DNA of 64,000 bases from Candidatus Edwardsbacteria bacterium (GTDB lineage Bacteria > Edwardsbacteria > AC1 > EtOH8): assembly GCA_031082425.1 (NCBI GenBank), contig JAVHLB010000002.1:275784-339783 (forward strand), read 5' to 3'. The position numbers and the translations under genes were made by a program. Position 1 is the stretch's first letter; each line of letters begins with the position of its first letter. The notes below the pieces were generated by a model. It did not search any database. It had not been told where the DNA came from and saw only the letters and a program-made list of their open reading frames with translations. Shown here piece after piece: positions 9,065-17,128 of this stretch.

Positions 9065-9622
9065 TCATATCTTCCACTCCACCTTATAGCGGCACACCGT
9101 GCCGCCGGTGGCCCGGCATTCTTCCTCGATTATTTTTACATCCCTGGCCCCGCACATCTTTAGGGCCTCCTTGTACCAGCCCACCACCGTCAGACAGTCG
9201 GGGATGGAATAGGTCTCGGCCTTATGGGTGGTGATCACCCCGGAATTGGGCCCGGTGGCCTGGTAATCCCGGTAGCCGGTGTCGTAATAGAACTTGTAGA
9301 TGGAGCCGGTCTTCCTCATGAAAGACTGGGGATCGCCCGGCGCCAGGAAGGTCCGGTGTTCCTTGGCCAGGCTCTTCTGGGCCGACTTGGCCCCCAGCTG
9401 CTCGAACACCAGGCTGTCGCCCTTGCCCAGCACCTTGACGATGGCCTTGTCGATATGGTCGCCGATCTCGAAGGGATACCACTGGCTGGAAAGGATGGAT
9501 TCGCCTATCAGCTGCTGGTCCTCCTGTGACAGGCCGTTCAGCACCTTTTCCCAGGCTCCCGGGCCGAAGTTTTCGTTGACGAACTCCTTGCGGGCGGCTA
9601 TGATCATGCCCTTGATCTTCAT
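9065..9622 (-). CDS. DUF2378/V4R-like sensor domain protein
   Basis: 185 residues from the ATG at 9622; GGAGG lies just upstream, and a TTG at 9640 is an alternative start. The pattern (MKIKGMIIAARKEFV, then a helical half, then a C-terminal PDCLTVVGWYKEALKMCGA and GGTVCRYKVEW) resembles the DUF2378/V4R-type small-molecule-binding fold, in which a conserved Cys-rich beta segment ends the domain. These domains usually occur as ligand sensors or adaptors, but this protein has no attached output domain. Downstream of it is the bidirectional terminator; upstream is the terminator of a 33-residue protein gene. The fold assignment is from pattern only. Confidence 0.6.
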   Translation of the reverse strand: MKIKGMIIAARKEFVNENFGPGAWEKVLNGLSQEDQQLIGESILSSQWYPFEIGDHIDKAIVKVLGKGDSLVFEQLGAKSAQKSLAKEHRTFLAPGDPQSFMRKTGSIYKFYYDTGYRDYQATGPNSGVITTHKAETYSIPDCLTVVGWYKEALKMCGARDVKIIEEECRATGGTVCRYKVEWKI

Positions 9623-9712
9623 GGCCTCCGTTCTAAGCAATGTTCAATGGTGTGATTATAAAAGACCGGGCTATTAAAGTCAATGGCATTGATATAGCTA
9701 TTTAACGACAAA

Positions 9713-9733
9713 GCCCCCGCTTTCGGCGGGGGC
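9713..9733 (-). terminator. Terminator after the 33-residue basic protein gene
   Basis: GCCCCCGC (9713-9720), loop TTTCG, GCGGGGGC (9726-9733). On the minus strand it is followed by a TTTGTC tract. Confidence 0.8.
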
Positions 9734-9759
9734 CTTGATATTTCCGTGATTGGAACTGC

Positions 9760-9861
9760 TTACTTGCCCGCTTTTTTCGCCTTCTTGGCCAATCGTTTTT
9801 CCATCAGGGATTTCCCGGCCTTCTTTTTGCCGTCCTTTTTAATGTCCTGATCTTTAGCCAT
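9760..9861 (-). CDS. Very small lysine-rich basic protein (33 residues)
   Basis: ATG at 9861-9859, TAA at 9762-9760. The product begins MAKDQDIKKDGKKKAGKS and ends KKAKKAGK; about 14 of its 33 residues are lysine, and there are almost no hydrophobic residues. A GGAGAAGG ribosome-binding site sits just upstream. A near-consensus promoter (TTGACA-N17-TACAAT, 9913-9941) and a terminator (9713-9733) make this a complete, independent transcription unit, which supports its being a real gene. Such short poly-lysine proteins could bind nucleic acid or the ribosome, but no function can be assigned. It is too short for ordinary gene-finding thresholds. Confidence 0.7.
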   Translation of the reverse strand: MAKDQDIKKDGKKKAGKSLMEKRLAKKAKKAGK

Positions 9862-9912
9862 GGTCCTTCTCCGCTTTTAAAATTATATTTTGTCCCGGCC
9901 TTTAATGAGGCA

Positions 9913-9941
9913 ATTGTATATCCCCGCTTGTTTTTTGTCAA
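9913..9941 (-). promoter_or_regulatory. Promoter of the 33-residue basic protein gene
   Basis: On the minus strand: TTGACA (9941-9936), 17-bp spacer, TACAAT (9918-9913). Confidence 0.7.
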
Positions 9942-9980
9942 CATATTTTTTGGGTTGGAATGCCCAGCCACAAACGAACC

Positions 9981-10006
9981 AGAGCCCCGCATCACTGCGG
10001 GGCTCT
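9981..10006. terminator. Hairpin terminator downstream of gdhA
   Basis: AGAGCCCCGC (9981-9990), loop ATCACT, GCGGGGCTCT (9997-10006). The T tract (TTTTA) is on the plus strand, so action on the minus-strand gdhA transcript is less certain. A small GC-rich hairpin (CCCTCACGGGGAAGGG) lies between it and gdhA. Confidence 0.6.
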
Positions 10007-10093
10007 TTTATGCTCCCTTCCCTCACGGGGAAGGGTTGGAGCCTGCGCTGAAACAAGCAAAGCGCTTAACTTTTGAAGCGTTAGGTCCCTATT

Positions 10094-11452
10094 CTATACC
10101 ACGCCCTGGGCCACCATGGCCTTGGCCACTTTGACGAACCCGGCGATGTTGGCGCCCGCCAGATAATCGCCCTTGGTGGCGTAGGTCTCGGAGGCATCCA
10201 GGCACTGCTGGTGGATGGCCTGCATGATCCTCTGCAGCTTCTGGTCCACTTCCTCGCGGTTCCAGTACCAGCGGGAGCTCTGCTGGGCCATCTCCAGCCC
10301 GGAGGTGGCCACGCCGCCGGCGTTGGCCGCCTTGGCCGGTCCGTACAGCACGTTGTTGTCCTGGTAGATCTTGATGGCCGCCAGGTCGGAGGGCATGTTG
10401 GCCCCTTCGGAGACCAGGAAGCAGCCGTTCTTGACCATGGCCTGGGCATGCTCGGCATTGATCTCGTTCTGGGTGGCCGAGGGGAAGGCGCAGTCGAACT
10501 TAATGCCCTGTTCCTTGACCACGTCCCAGACGCTCTTGCCCTCGTAATACTTGGCGCTCTTATACTTGTCGGCGTATTCCTTGGCCCGGCCGCGCTTGAC
10601 CTCGGCCAGCTCCATGACGTATTTCAGCTTCTCGGCGCTGATGCCTTCCTCGTCGATGATGGTGCCACTGGAGTCGGAGATCGACAGGGCCTTGCCGCCC
10701 AGCTGGTTGATCTTCTCGATGGTATATTGGGTGACGTTGCCCTTGCCGGAAACTATGCAGCGCAGGCCCTTGTAATCCTTCTTGCGGGTGGCCAGCATCT
10801 CGGCCCCGAAATACACCGACCCGTAGCCGGTGGCCTCGGGCCGGATCAGCGATCCGCCGTATTCCCGGGCCCGGCCGGTCAGCACGCCGGTGAACTCGTT
10901 GCGGATCTTTTTATAATATCCGTACAGGTAGCCTATCTCTCGGCCACCCACTCCGATGTCTCCGGCTGGCACGTCCACGTCGGCTCCGATGTGGCGGAAT
11001 AATTCGCGCATGAAGGACTGGGTGAACTTCATCACCTCCAGATCGCTCTTGCCCTTGGGATCAAAATCCGAGCCGCCCTTGCCGCCGCCCATGGCCAGGG
11101 TGGTCAGGCTGTTCTTGAATATTTGCTCGAAGCCCAGGAACTTGATGATCCCCAGGTTGACCGAGGGATGGAAGCGCAGGCCGCCCTTGTAGGGTCCGAT
11201 GGCGTTGTTGAACTGGACCCGGAATCCCTTGTTGACCTGGACCTCGCCCTTGTCGTCCACCCAGGGCACCCGGAACATGACCACCCGGTCCGGCTCGCAG
11301 ATCCGCTCGTAGATCTTCCATTTGACGAACTCGGGGTGCTTGGCTACGGTGGGTTCCAGGGTCTTCATGACCTCCTCTACCGCTTGGTGGAACTCCGGCT
11401 CTCCCGGATTCTTGGCCTTGACCTTGGCGATCACGTCGGTGATGTGGGACAT
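10094..11452 (-). CDS. gdhA: NADP-type glutamate dehydrogenase
   Basis: 452 residues, the full length of the hexameric NADP-dependent class. It catalyses reductive amination of 2-oxoglutarate to glutamate, usually for ammonia assimilation. The catalytic-lysine motif GGGKGGSDFDPKGKSD is present, as are FNNAIGPYKGGLRFHPSVN in the N-terminal half and EGANMPSDLAA in the cofactor domain. AAGGAG immediately abuts the ATG at 11458, so the ATG at 11452, six bases further on, is the better start. The gene has a perfect consensus promoter (11527-11555), suggesting strong expression. The adjacent nfnAB-type operon could supply its NADPH. Confidence 0.96.
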   Translation of the reverse strand: MSHITDVIAKVKAKNPGEPEFHQAVEEVMKTLEPTVAKHPEFVKWKIYERICEPDRVVMFRVPWVDDKGEVQVNKGFRVQFNNAIGPYKGGLRFHPSVNLGIIKFLGFEQIFKNSLTTLAMGGGKGGSDFDPKGKSDLEVMKFTQSFMRELFRHIGADVDVPAGDIGVGGREIGYLYGYYKKIRNEFTGVLTGRAREYGGSLIRPEATGYGSVYFGAEMLATRKKDYKGLRCIVSGKGNVTQYTIEKINQLGGKALSISDSSGTIIDEEGISAEKLKYVMELAEVKRGRAKEYADKYKSAKYYEGKSVWDVVKEQGIKFDCAFPSATQNEINAEHAQAMVKNGCFLVSEGANMPSDLAAIKIYQDNNVLYGPAKAANAGGVATSGLEMAQQSSRWYWNREEVDQKLQRIMQAIHQQCLDASETYATKGDYLAGANIAGFVKVAKAMVAQGVV

Positions 11453-11526
11453 TGGCATCTCCTTAAAAGTTAATGGTTAAAAGGGGCATTGTTATAAAAT
11501 AACATTTGGGGCCCGTTAAACTTTGT

Positions 11527-11555
11527 ATTATATATCCTTAATTTCAAAGTGTCAA
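11527..11555 (-). promoter_or_regulatory. Consensus promoter of gdhA
   Basis: On the minus strand: TTGACA (11555-11550), exactly 17 bp, TATAAT (11532-11527). This is a full sigma-70/A consensus match, about 75 bp upstream of the gdhA start. Confidence 0.85.
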
Positions 11556-11586
11556 GACAAATATAACCGGTTTTTGGGGCCCTCTT

Positions 11587-13404
11587 TTAGCGCCAGGCGA
11601 CCTGTTTCTCTTTCAGATAGCGGTGCATATCATCGGCCGCCAGCCGGGCCATGCCCATGGCCGAAATGACGGTGGCCGAGCCGGTGACGATGTCCCCTCC
11701 GGCCCAGACCCCCGGCAGGTTGGTGCGGCCCGCAGGCGTCAGCGGTTTGATGTATCCCATCTGGTTCCTCTCGATGTCGGGGAAACCGGAAAAGACCACC
11801 GGATTGGGTCCGGCGCCCACCGCCACGATCACCAGGTCGGTGTCTATCAAAAAGTTCGATCCGGCGATGGGTATCGGCCTGGGGCGGCCCGAGGAATCCG
11901 GCTCGCCCAGCTTCATCTGGACGCATTCTATCTGGCGCACCCAACGCTGATCATCGCCGATGAACCGCACCGGATTGGTCATCAGCCGGAATCTTATGCC
12001 CTCCTCCTCGGCATGATGGATCTCCTCCAGCCGGGCCGGCATCTCGCTCCGGGAGCGGCGGTAGACGATGGTGGCCTCCCGGCTTCCCATCCGCAGGGCG
12101 GTCCGGGCACAGTCCATGGCCACGTTTCCGGCGCCCACCACCACCACCTGGCGGCCCTTGGGGGCCGGAGTGTCGTAATCCGGAAAGGCATAGGCCTTCA
12201 TCAGGTTCAGCCGGGTGAGGTATTCGTTGGCCGAATAGATGTTGCACAGGTTCTCACCGGGGATGCTCATGAACACCGGGAGACCGGCCCCCACCGCCAG
12301 ATAGACGGCCCGGTAGCCCATCTCCCGAAGGTCGTTCAGGTCGAACAGGCGGCCGATCAGGGAATTGAGCTCTATCTTGACCCCCATCCGGCGCAGGTAG
12401 TTGATCTCGGCCTCCACGATGGCCTTGGGCAGGCGGAATTCTGGAATGCCGTAGACCAGCACCCCTCCGGGCTTGTGCAGCGCCTCGTACAGGGTGACGC
12501 TGTAGCCCTTGCCCACCATGTCGGCGGCCAGGGTCAGGCCGGCCGGCCCGCTTCCCACCACTGCTATTTTGGTTTCGTTGGCCGGAGCCTTTCTGGGGAT
12601 TACCACCGACTGTGTCTCCCGCTCCATATCGGCCGCAAAACGCTCCAGGCTGCCGATGGCCACCGGGGTCTCCTTCAGGGCCAGGATGCAGTTTTTCTCG
12701 CACTGATCCTCCTGAGGGCAGACTCGTCCGCAGATGGCCGGCAGGGCGTTCTTCTCCTTGATCTTCTGGGCGGCCTCGGCGAATTTCTCCTGCTTGATCA
12801 AGCCGATGAACCCGGGAATGTCGATGTCCACCGGGCACCCGATGCGGCACTTGGGATCCTTGCAGTTCAGGCAGCGATGGGCCTCGATCAGGGCCGTCTC
12901 CCTGGTGAACCCATAGGGCACCTCCTGGAAATTGCGGATCCTCAGGAGCGCATCCTGTTCCGGCACCCTCTGCCGGGCCACCTTGGGTTTGATCCTCAGC
13001 TGGTCGGCCCGGGATATCCCGTGCCAGCGGCAGCCGACCTTGGTGCAGATATAGAAAGGTATCAGCCGGGAATGGACGGTGATCATTATCTTGGCGGCCG
13101 GTGAATCGCATTCCCCGCAGTGGGCCCCGGGCTCGATCAGCGAAGCCTGGCACAGGGGGCAGGACAGGTCCTCCATCACCTGGCCCTCGGCCAGCTCCAG
13201 TCCGGACCGCTGTTCAAACTCGTCCACCTTGGGGCTTAAAAACAGCTCATCCTTCCGCCCCCCGGAAGTGATATTCAGGCGGAACCAGGTCTTATTGGAC
13301 TTCGGCTCGTAAAGGTTCAGCCCCTGGTGGCAGTGCGGACAGTAGATGGTGAACTCGGTGCCGGGGGCGATCTTGTCGATCTGGTCTTTCTTCAATTCTG
13401 ACAT
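11587..13404 (-). CDS. nfnB: NfnB/GltD-type NADPH-binding flavoprotein with N-terminal zinc-ribbon module
   Basis: 605 residues. Residues 20-140 form a zinc-ribbon module: CPHC at 22, CPLC, CGEC, and CTKVGCRWHGI. Residues 160-600 are the GltD/NfnB body: a cysteine cluster for two 4Fe-4S centres (CLNCKDPKCRIGCPVD and CGRVCPQEDQCEKNC), an FAD Rossmann motif (VVGSGPAGLTLAADM, about 285) and an NAD(P)H Rossmann motif (VVGAGNVAMDCARTAL, about 428). With the adjacent NfnA-type subunit it should form an electron-bifurcating NADH-dependent reduced ferredoxin:NADP oxidoreductase. It is the last gene of the operon. The zinc-ribbon extension is unusual and matches both halves of the protein at 14256-15119. 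A sulfide dehydrogenase or glutamate synthase small-subunit reading is less likely. Confidence 0.88.
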   Translation of the reverse strand: MSELKKDQIDKIAPGTEFTIYCPHCHQGLNLYEPKSNKTWFRLNITSGGRKDELFLSPKVDEFEQRSGLELAEGQVMEDLSCPLCQASLIEPGAHCGECDSPAAKIMITVHSRLIPFYICTKVGCRWHGISRADQLRIKPKVARQRVPEQDALLRIRNFQEVPYGFTRETALIEAHRCLNCKDPKCRIGCPVDIDIPGFIGLIKQEKFAEAAQKIKEKNALPAICGRVCPQEDQCEKNCILALKETPVAIGSLERFAADMERETQSVVIPRKAPANETKIAVVGSGPAGLTLAADMVGKGYSVTLYEALHKPGGVLVYGIPEFRLPKAIVEAEINYLRRMGVKIELNSLIGRLFDLNDLREMGYRAVYLAVGAGLPVFMSIPGENLCNIYSANEYLTRLNLMKAYAFPDYDTPAPKGRQVVVVGAGNVAMDCARTALRMGSREATIVYRRSRSEMPARLEEIHHAEEEGIRFRLMTNPVRFIGDDQRWVRQIECVQMKLGEPDSSGRPRPIPIAGSNFLIDTDLVIVAVGAGPNPVVFSGFPDIERNQMGYIKPLTPAGRTNLPGVWAGGDIVTGSATVISAMGMARLAADDMHRYLKEKQVAWR

Positions 13405-13417
13405 GATCGGCTCATTA

Positions 13418-14254
13418 TCATTTGGCTCTGATGGAGAACAGGAGCGAGGTCTTCTCGTCCCTGCCGTAGGTGTTGTTGCGCTGGATCAGTTCGTCGAAAT
13501 CCACCTGATGCCCGTCAAAGTGCGGCCCCTCGACGCAGGCGAACCTGGTCTTGCCCCCCACCGACACCCGGCAGGCCCCGCACATTCCGGTGGCGTCCAC
13601 CATCACCGGATTCAGGCTGACCAGGGTCTTGATGTTGTACAGCTTGGTCTGCTGGCACACCGCCCGCATCATCACCAGCGGACCCACCGCGATCACCAGG
13701 TCGATCGGCTCGGGATCATCACGCTCCACCAGGGTCTTCAGGGCGTCGGTCACCAGACCGTGCATCCCGTAGCTGCCGTCGTCGGTGACGACGATCAGCT
13801 GCTGGCAGAGGTTTTTCATCTCATCCTCCAGTATCAGAAGGTCCCGCTCCCGGGCGCCGATGATGCCCACCAGCTTATTGCCGGCGGCCCCATAGCCCTG
13901 CAGCAGGTGGTGCAGAACCGCAATGCCCGAGCCGCCGCCTATGCCGACGACGGTCCCCAGTTTGGTGAACTCCTCGGTGACGCCCAGCGGTCCCACCAGG
14001 TCCTTGATGGCGTCCCCCACCTTGAGCGACCCCAGCAGGGCGGTGGATTTCCCGATCACCATGAAGATGATGGTGATGGTGCCGTGCGACAGGTCCTTGT
14101 AGGCCACGGTCAGGGGGATCCGTTCGCCGGTCTCGTTGATCCTCAGCACCACGAATTGCCCGGGTTTGATCTTTCGGGCGATCTGGGGGGCCTCCACCGT
14201 GATCAGCACCATGTTGCCCTTGGCCAGTTCCTGGCGGTCTATTATGGGATACAT
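13418..14254 (-). CDS. nfnA: NfnA-type ferredoxin-NADP reductase subunit (FAD and 2Fe-2S)
   Basis: 278 residues, the usual length of NfnA/SudB/PyrK-like proteins. The N-terminal FAD-binding barrel shows RINETGERIPLTVA near residue 40. An NAD-binding segment follows (GTVVGIGGGSGIAVLHHLL, about 110). The C-terminal 2Fe-2S cluster cysteines lie in CGACRVSVGGKTRFACVEGPHFDG. It would oxidise NADH and transfer electrons within the Nfn complex. It starts one base after the stop of the zinc-ribbon gene and ends 13 bp before nfnB, so the three are one operon. The related function as the electron-transfer subunit of dihydroorotate dehydrogenase is less likely because no pyrD is adjacent. Confidence 0.9.
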   Translation of the reverse strand: MYPIIDRQELAKGNMVLITVEAPQIARKIKPGQFVVLRINETGERIPLTVAYKDLSHGTITIIFMVIGKSTALLGSLKVGDAIKDLVGPLGVTEEFTKLGTVVGIGGGSGIAVLHHLLQGYGAAGNKLVGIIGARERDLLILEDEMKNLCQQLIVVTDDGSYGMHGLVTDALKTLVERDDPEPIDLVIAVGPLVMMRAVCQQTKLYNIKTLVSLNPVMVDATGMCGACRVSVGGKTRFACVEGPHFDGHQVDFDELIQRNNTYGRDEKTSLLFSIRAK

Positions 14255-14255
14255 C

Positions 14256-15119
14256 TTACCACTCCTGGCTGTCTTCCAGCATTATCATTTTGGTATCCTC
14301 CCCCGAGATCCCGTGCCAGGTGCAGCCCTTGCGGAGACAGATGAAGAAGGTGATAAGTTTGTGCATGGCTCCCACCGTGACCTTGGCTATCCGCGATCCG
14401 CACCGGTCGCATTTCTTAAGCTTCTCCAGCAGGGAGTGGTCGCAGTGCGGGCATCGCAGGTCCCTGACCTCCTCCCCGTGGGGTATCTCGATGGTCGAGC
14501 TGTTGGTGAACACATTAAGATAGGGCGATAGCAGCAACATCCCTTCTTCCCCGCCCCGGCCCACCACCGTAAAGGTCAGCGAGCAGTGGTTTATCAAGGT
14601 ATGCTTGCAATGCGGGCAATAGGACTGCAGAAAGCTGCCGCTGGCCATGATCTCTTTTGCGTCTGGCTCCTCGACTGCCGGCCCTTTCCTGCCTGGCAGG
14701 ACTTGCTGCCGATCCCCGCCCAGGGCATAGGTGTCGTAGAACTTGGTCAGGGCCTTGTTCAAGTCCTCGAACTCCAGGAAGTGCTTCTTGCATCCCTTGC
14801 GGGAACAGATGAAGACCTTGCCCCCCTCCTCCAACATCATCGGCACCATGGGGGCGCCGCAGACCTCGCACTGGCTGGAGCTCTTCAATGCCGCCTGGCA
14901 ATGGGGGCAGGATATCCTGACCAGGGCATCCTGGGCGATGGGAAACTCGCTTTCCACTTTGTAGCTGCCATAGACCGGCGAGAGCCTCAGCCATCCTTTC
15001 TTTCCCCGGACATCCACCCTCAAGCCGATGGCGGGCTGGCCGTCGACCTTGTGCGCCTTATCCATCAGGCTTTTGCGGCAGGACGGGCACTTTACTTTCA
15101 ATGCTACCTGAGAAGCCAT
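14256..15119 (-). CDS. Double zinc-ribbon protein linked to Nfn
   Basis: 287 residues with no catalytic domain recognised. Two similar halves (about 10-130 and 165-280) each carry CPxC...L, then CPHC, then CxxCG, then FICxRKGC. In the second half this ends GCTWHGISGED, and the N-terminal module of the neighbouring NfnB ends GCRWHGISRAD, so all three are copies of one module. The cysteine pairs imply two bound zinc or iron atoms per module. A strong AGGAGGAG ribosome-binding site precedes the ATG at 15119, and it is the first gene of the nfnAB operon. It may be a rubredoxin-like electron carrier or an assembly factor. The function is unknown; the homology with NfnB is seen directly. Confidence 0.8.
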   Translation of the reverse strand: MASQVALKVKCPSCRKSLMDKAHKVDGQPAIGLRVDVRGKKGWLRLSPVYGSYKVESEFPIAQDALVRISCPHCQAALKSSSQCEVCGAPMVPMMLEEGGKVFICSRKGCKKHFLEFEDLNKALTKFYDTYALGGDRQQVLPGRKGPAVEEPDAKEIMASGSFLQSYCPHCKHTLINHCSLTFTVVGRGGEEGMLLLSPYLNVFTNSSTIEIPHGEEVRDLRCPHCDHSLLEKLKKCDRCGSRIAKVTVGAMHKLITFFICLRKGCTWHGISGEDTKMIMLEDSQEW

Positions 15120-15299
15120 GCTTTCTCCTCCTTCTTCTGAATTTAGCCGGTCCTTAACTATTTATTACACTACAATACTTTCCCTGATGACACAATAGGG
15201 GATACCCTGATTTATGGCCTCGAAATACCTTAGCTGCCGAATATCGAATATTTTCTGCATCCGGATTAAATTTTGGGACCAAACCATTGTTTTCTATTT

Positions 15300-16943
15300 T
15301 CAGTACCTGGCCGCGATCGGCATCCGGCGGCCGCCCCCGAAGGCCTTGCCGGTGACCTTGATCCCCGGAGCCGCCTGTTGGCGCTTGTATTCGTTCTGGC
15401 GGACGGTTCTTGCCACCCACTCCACCGTATCCCTGTCCAGCCCCTGGCCAACCAGCTGGTCGACCGACAGATCGTCTTCCAAATACCCCTCCAGGATCCT
15501 GTCGAGGATCTCGTATGGCGGCAGGGTGTCCTGGTCCTTCTGGCCGGCCCTCAGCTCGGCCGAGGGGGGCTTGGTGATCACGGCCCGGGGAATGATCTCC
15601 CGCTCCCGGTTGATGTGTTCGGCCAGCCGGTAGACGGTGGTCTTGGGGACATCGGATATCACCGCCAGCCCGCCGCTCATGTCGCCGTAAAGCGTGCAGT
15701 AGCCCACCGCCAGTTCGCTCTTGTTGCCGGTGGTCAGCACCAGGCGGCCGAACTTGTTGGAGAAGGCCATCAGGATGTTGCCCCTTATCCGGGCCTGGAT
15801 GTTCTCCTCGGCGATGTCCGGCGCCCGGCCCTCGAAATGGGGCTCCAGCGTCTCCAGGTATTTTTCGTAGACCTCGATGATGGATATCTCCTTGAGCGCG
15901 ATGCCCAGCTTGTCTGCCAGCTTGCGGGAATCATCCACGCTTCCCTGCGACGAGAAGGGCGAGGGCATGGTGATGCCCAGCACGTTGTCCGGCCCCAAAG
16001 CCTGGGCGGCGATGGCCGCCACCACCGCCGAATCGATCCCTCCGGAAAGCCCCACCACCGCCTGGTTAAAGCCGCACTTGCGGAAATAATCCCGCACTCC
16101 CAGTTTCAAGGCTGAATATATCGATCCGATCTCATCCTGAACCGGCGGTTCGGCAAATTTGCCCGGCAGGGAACTGTCGATGGTCACCACCTCCTCCTGG
16201 AATGCCGGCAGCGACCAGGCCATTTGCCCGTTTTTGTCCACCCCGAAGCTCCGGCCGTCGAACACCAGCTCGTCGTTTCCGCCGACCTGGTTGATATAGA
16301 TGAACGGCAGCCCGTGTTTTTTGGCGTGCCGTCCGATCAGTTCGAACCTGGCCCTTTCCTTGCCGGACTCGAAGGGAGAGGCCGAGATGTTTATCAGCAG
16401 GCTGGCCCCCATCTTGGCCAGGTCGGCCACCGGATCGTAATCGTAAGGCTGGCGCTTGGGCCACAGGTCGGGATGGTTCCAGGCGTCCTCGCAGATTGAT
16501 AGGCCCAGCTTTTCACCCTTGAACTCGATCAGCCCCGCCGAATCCGCCGGGTCGAAATACCTGGCCTCGTCGAAAACGTCATAGCTGGGCAGCAGGGTCT
16601 TGTGCTGGGCTATCGACTGCCTGCCGTTATGGATGAATATGGCCGAATTGTACAGTCCCTTGCCGCTGTCCCTGCCGGTCGGAGCGGGTGCCCCGATTAT
16701 CAGTCCGGTCTCCGGATATTCCCGGGAGAACTCTGCCAGATCATTGATGGCGGCGCTGCAGCGCTGTATGAACCAGGACTTCTCCAGCAGGTCCCGGGGC
16801 GGGTAGCCGGTCAGGAACAGTTCGGGAAAAACTATCAGGTCGGGCCTCTGGGCCCTGGTCTGGGCCAGGATGCCGGTGATCTTCTTGGCATTTCCCTCAA
16901 TATCGCCCACCAGTGGGTTAAGCTGACAGATGGTTATCTTCAA
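15300..16943 (-). CDS. nadE: Glutamine-dependent NAD+ synthetase
   Basis: 547 residues. The N-terminal nitrilase-type glutaminase domain (1-250) begins MKITICQLNPLVGDIEGNA and carries the catalytic Glu in VFPELFLTGYPP, the Lys near HKTLLPSYDVFDE and the Cys in LSICEDAW. The C-terminal synthetase domain (about 290-547) has the ATP-pyrophosphatase P-loop VVGLSGGIDSAVVAAIAA. It amidates deamido-NAD+ to NAD+ in the last step of NAD biosynthesis. The gene is transcribed on its own; its end is 181 bp from the zinc-ribbon gene start. Length and motifs match the two-domain bacterial enzyme. Confidence 0.96.
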   Translation of the reverse strand: MKITICQLNPLVGDIEGNAKKITGILAQTRAQRPDLIVFPELFLTGYPPRDLLEKSWFIQRCSAAINDLAEFSREYPETGLIIGAPAPTGRDSGKGLYNSAIFIHNGRQSIAQHKTLLPSYDVFDEARYFDPADSAGLIEFKGEKLGLSICEDAWNHPDLWPKRQPYDYDPVADLAKMGASLLINISASPFESGKERARFELIGRHAKKHGLPFIYINQVGGNDELVFDGRSFGVDKNGQMAWSLPAFQEEVVTIDSSLPGKFAEPPVQDEIGSIYSALKLGVRDYFRKCGFNQAVVGLSGGIDSAVVAAIAAQALGPDNVLGITMPSPFSSQGSVDDSRKLADKLGIALKEISIIEVYEKYLETLEPHFEGRAPDIAEENIQARIRGNILMAFSNKFGRLVLTTGNKSELAVGYCTLYGDMSGGLAVISDVPKTTVYRLAEHINREREIIPRAVITKPPSAELRAGQKDQDTLPPYEILDRILEGYLEDDLSVDQLVGQGLDRDTVEWVARTVRQNEYKRQQAAPGIKVTGKAFGGGRRMPIAARY

Positions 16944-17084
16944 TTTTCAATTCCCTAAAATAATTTAAGCCAGGGTTTATATATACTTTGTGAACTTTGC
17001 GTCTTTGCGGTAAAAAACCCTCCTGTCCTGAACATTAAGATACCTGAATTCAAAATCAATGTCAAGCAGGATTTTCCAAACAAA

Positions 17085-17112
17085 AAGCCGTGGCTTATGT
17101 AAGCCACGGCTT
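17085..17112 (-). terminator. Terminator of the VWA-domain gene
   Basis: Arms AAGCCGTGGCTTA (17085-17097) and its complement (17100-17112). On the minus strand a TTTTTG tract follows. It lies 16 bp after the stop at 17129. Confidence 0.88.
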
Positions 17113-17128
17113 GAAATGAATTTGATGG

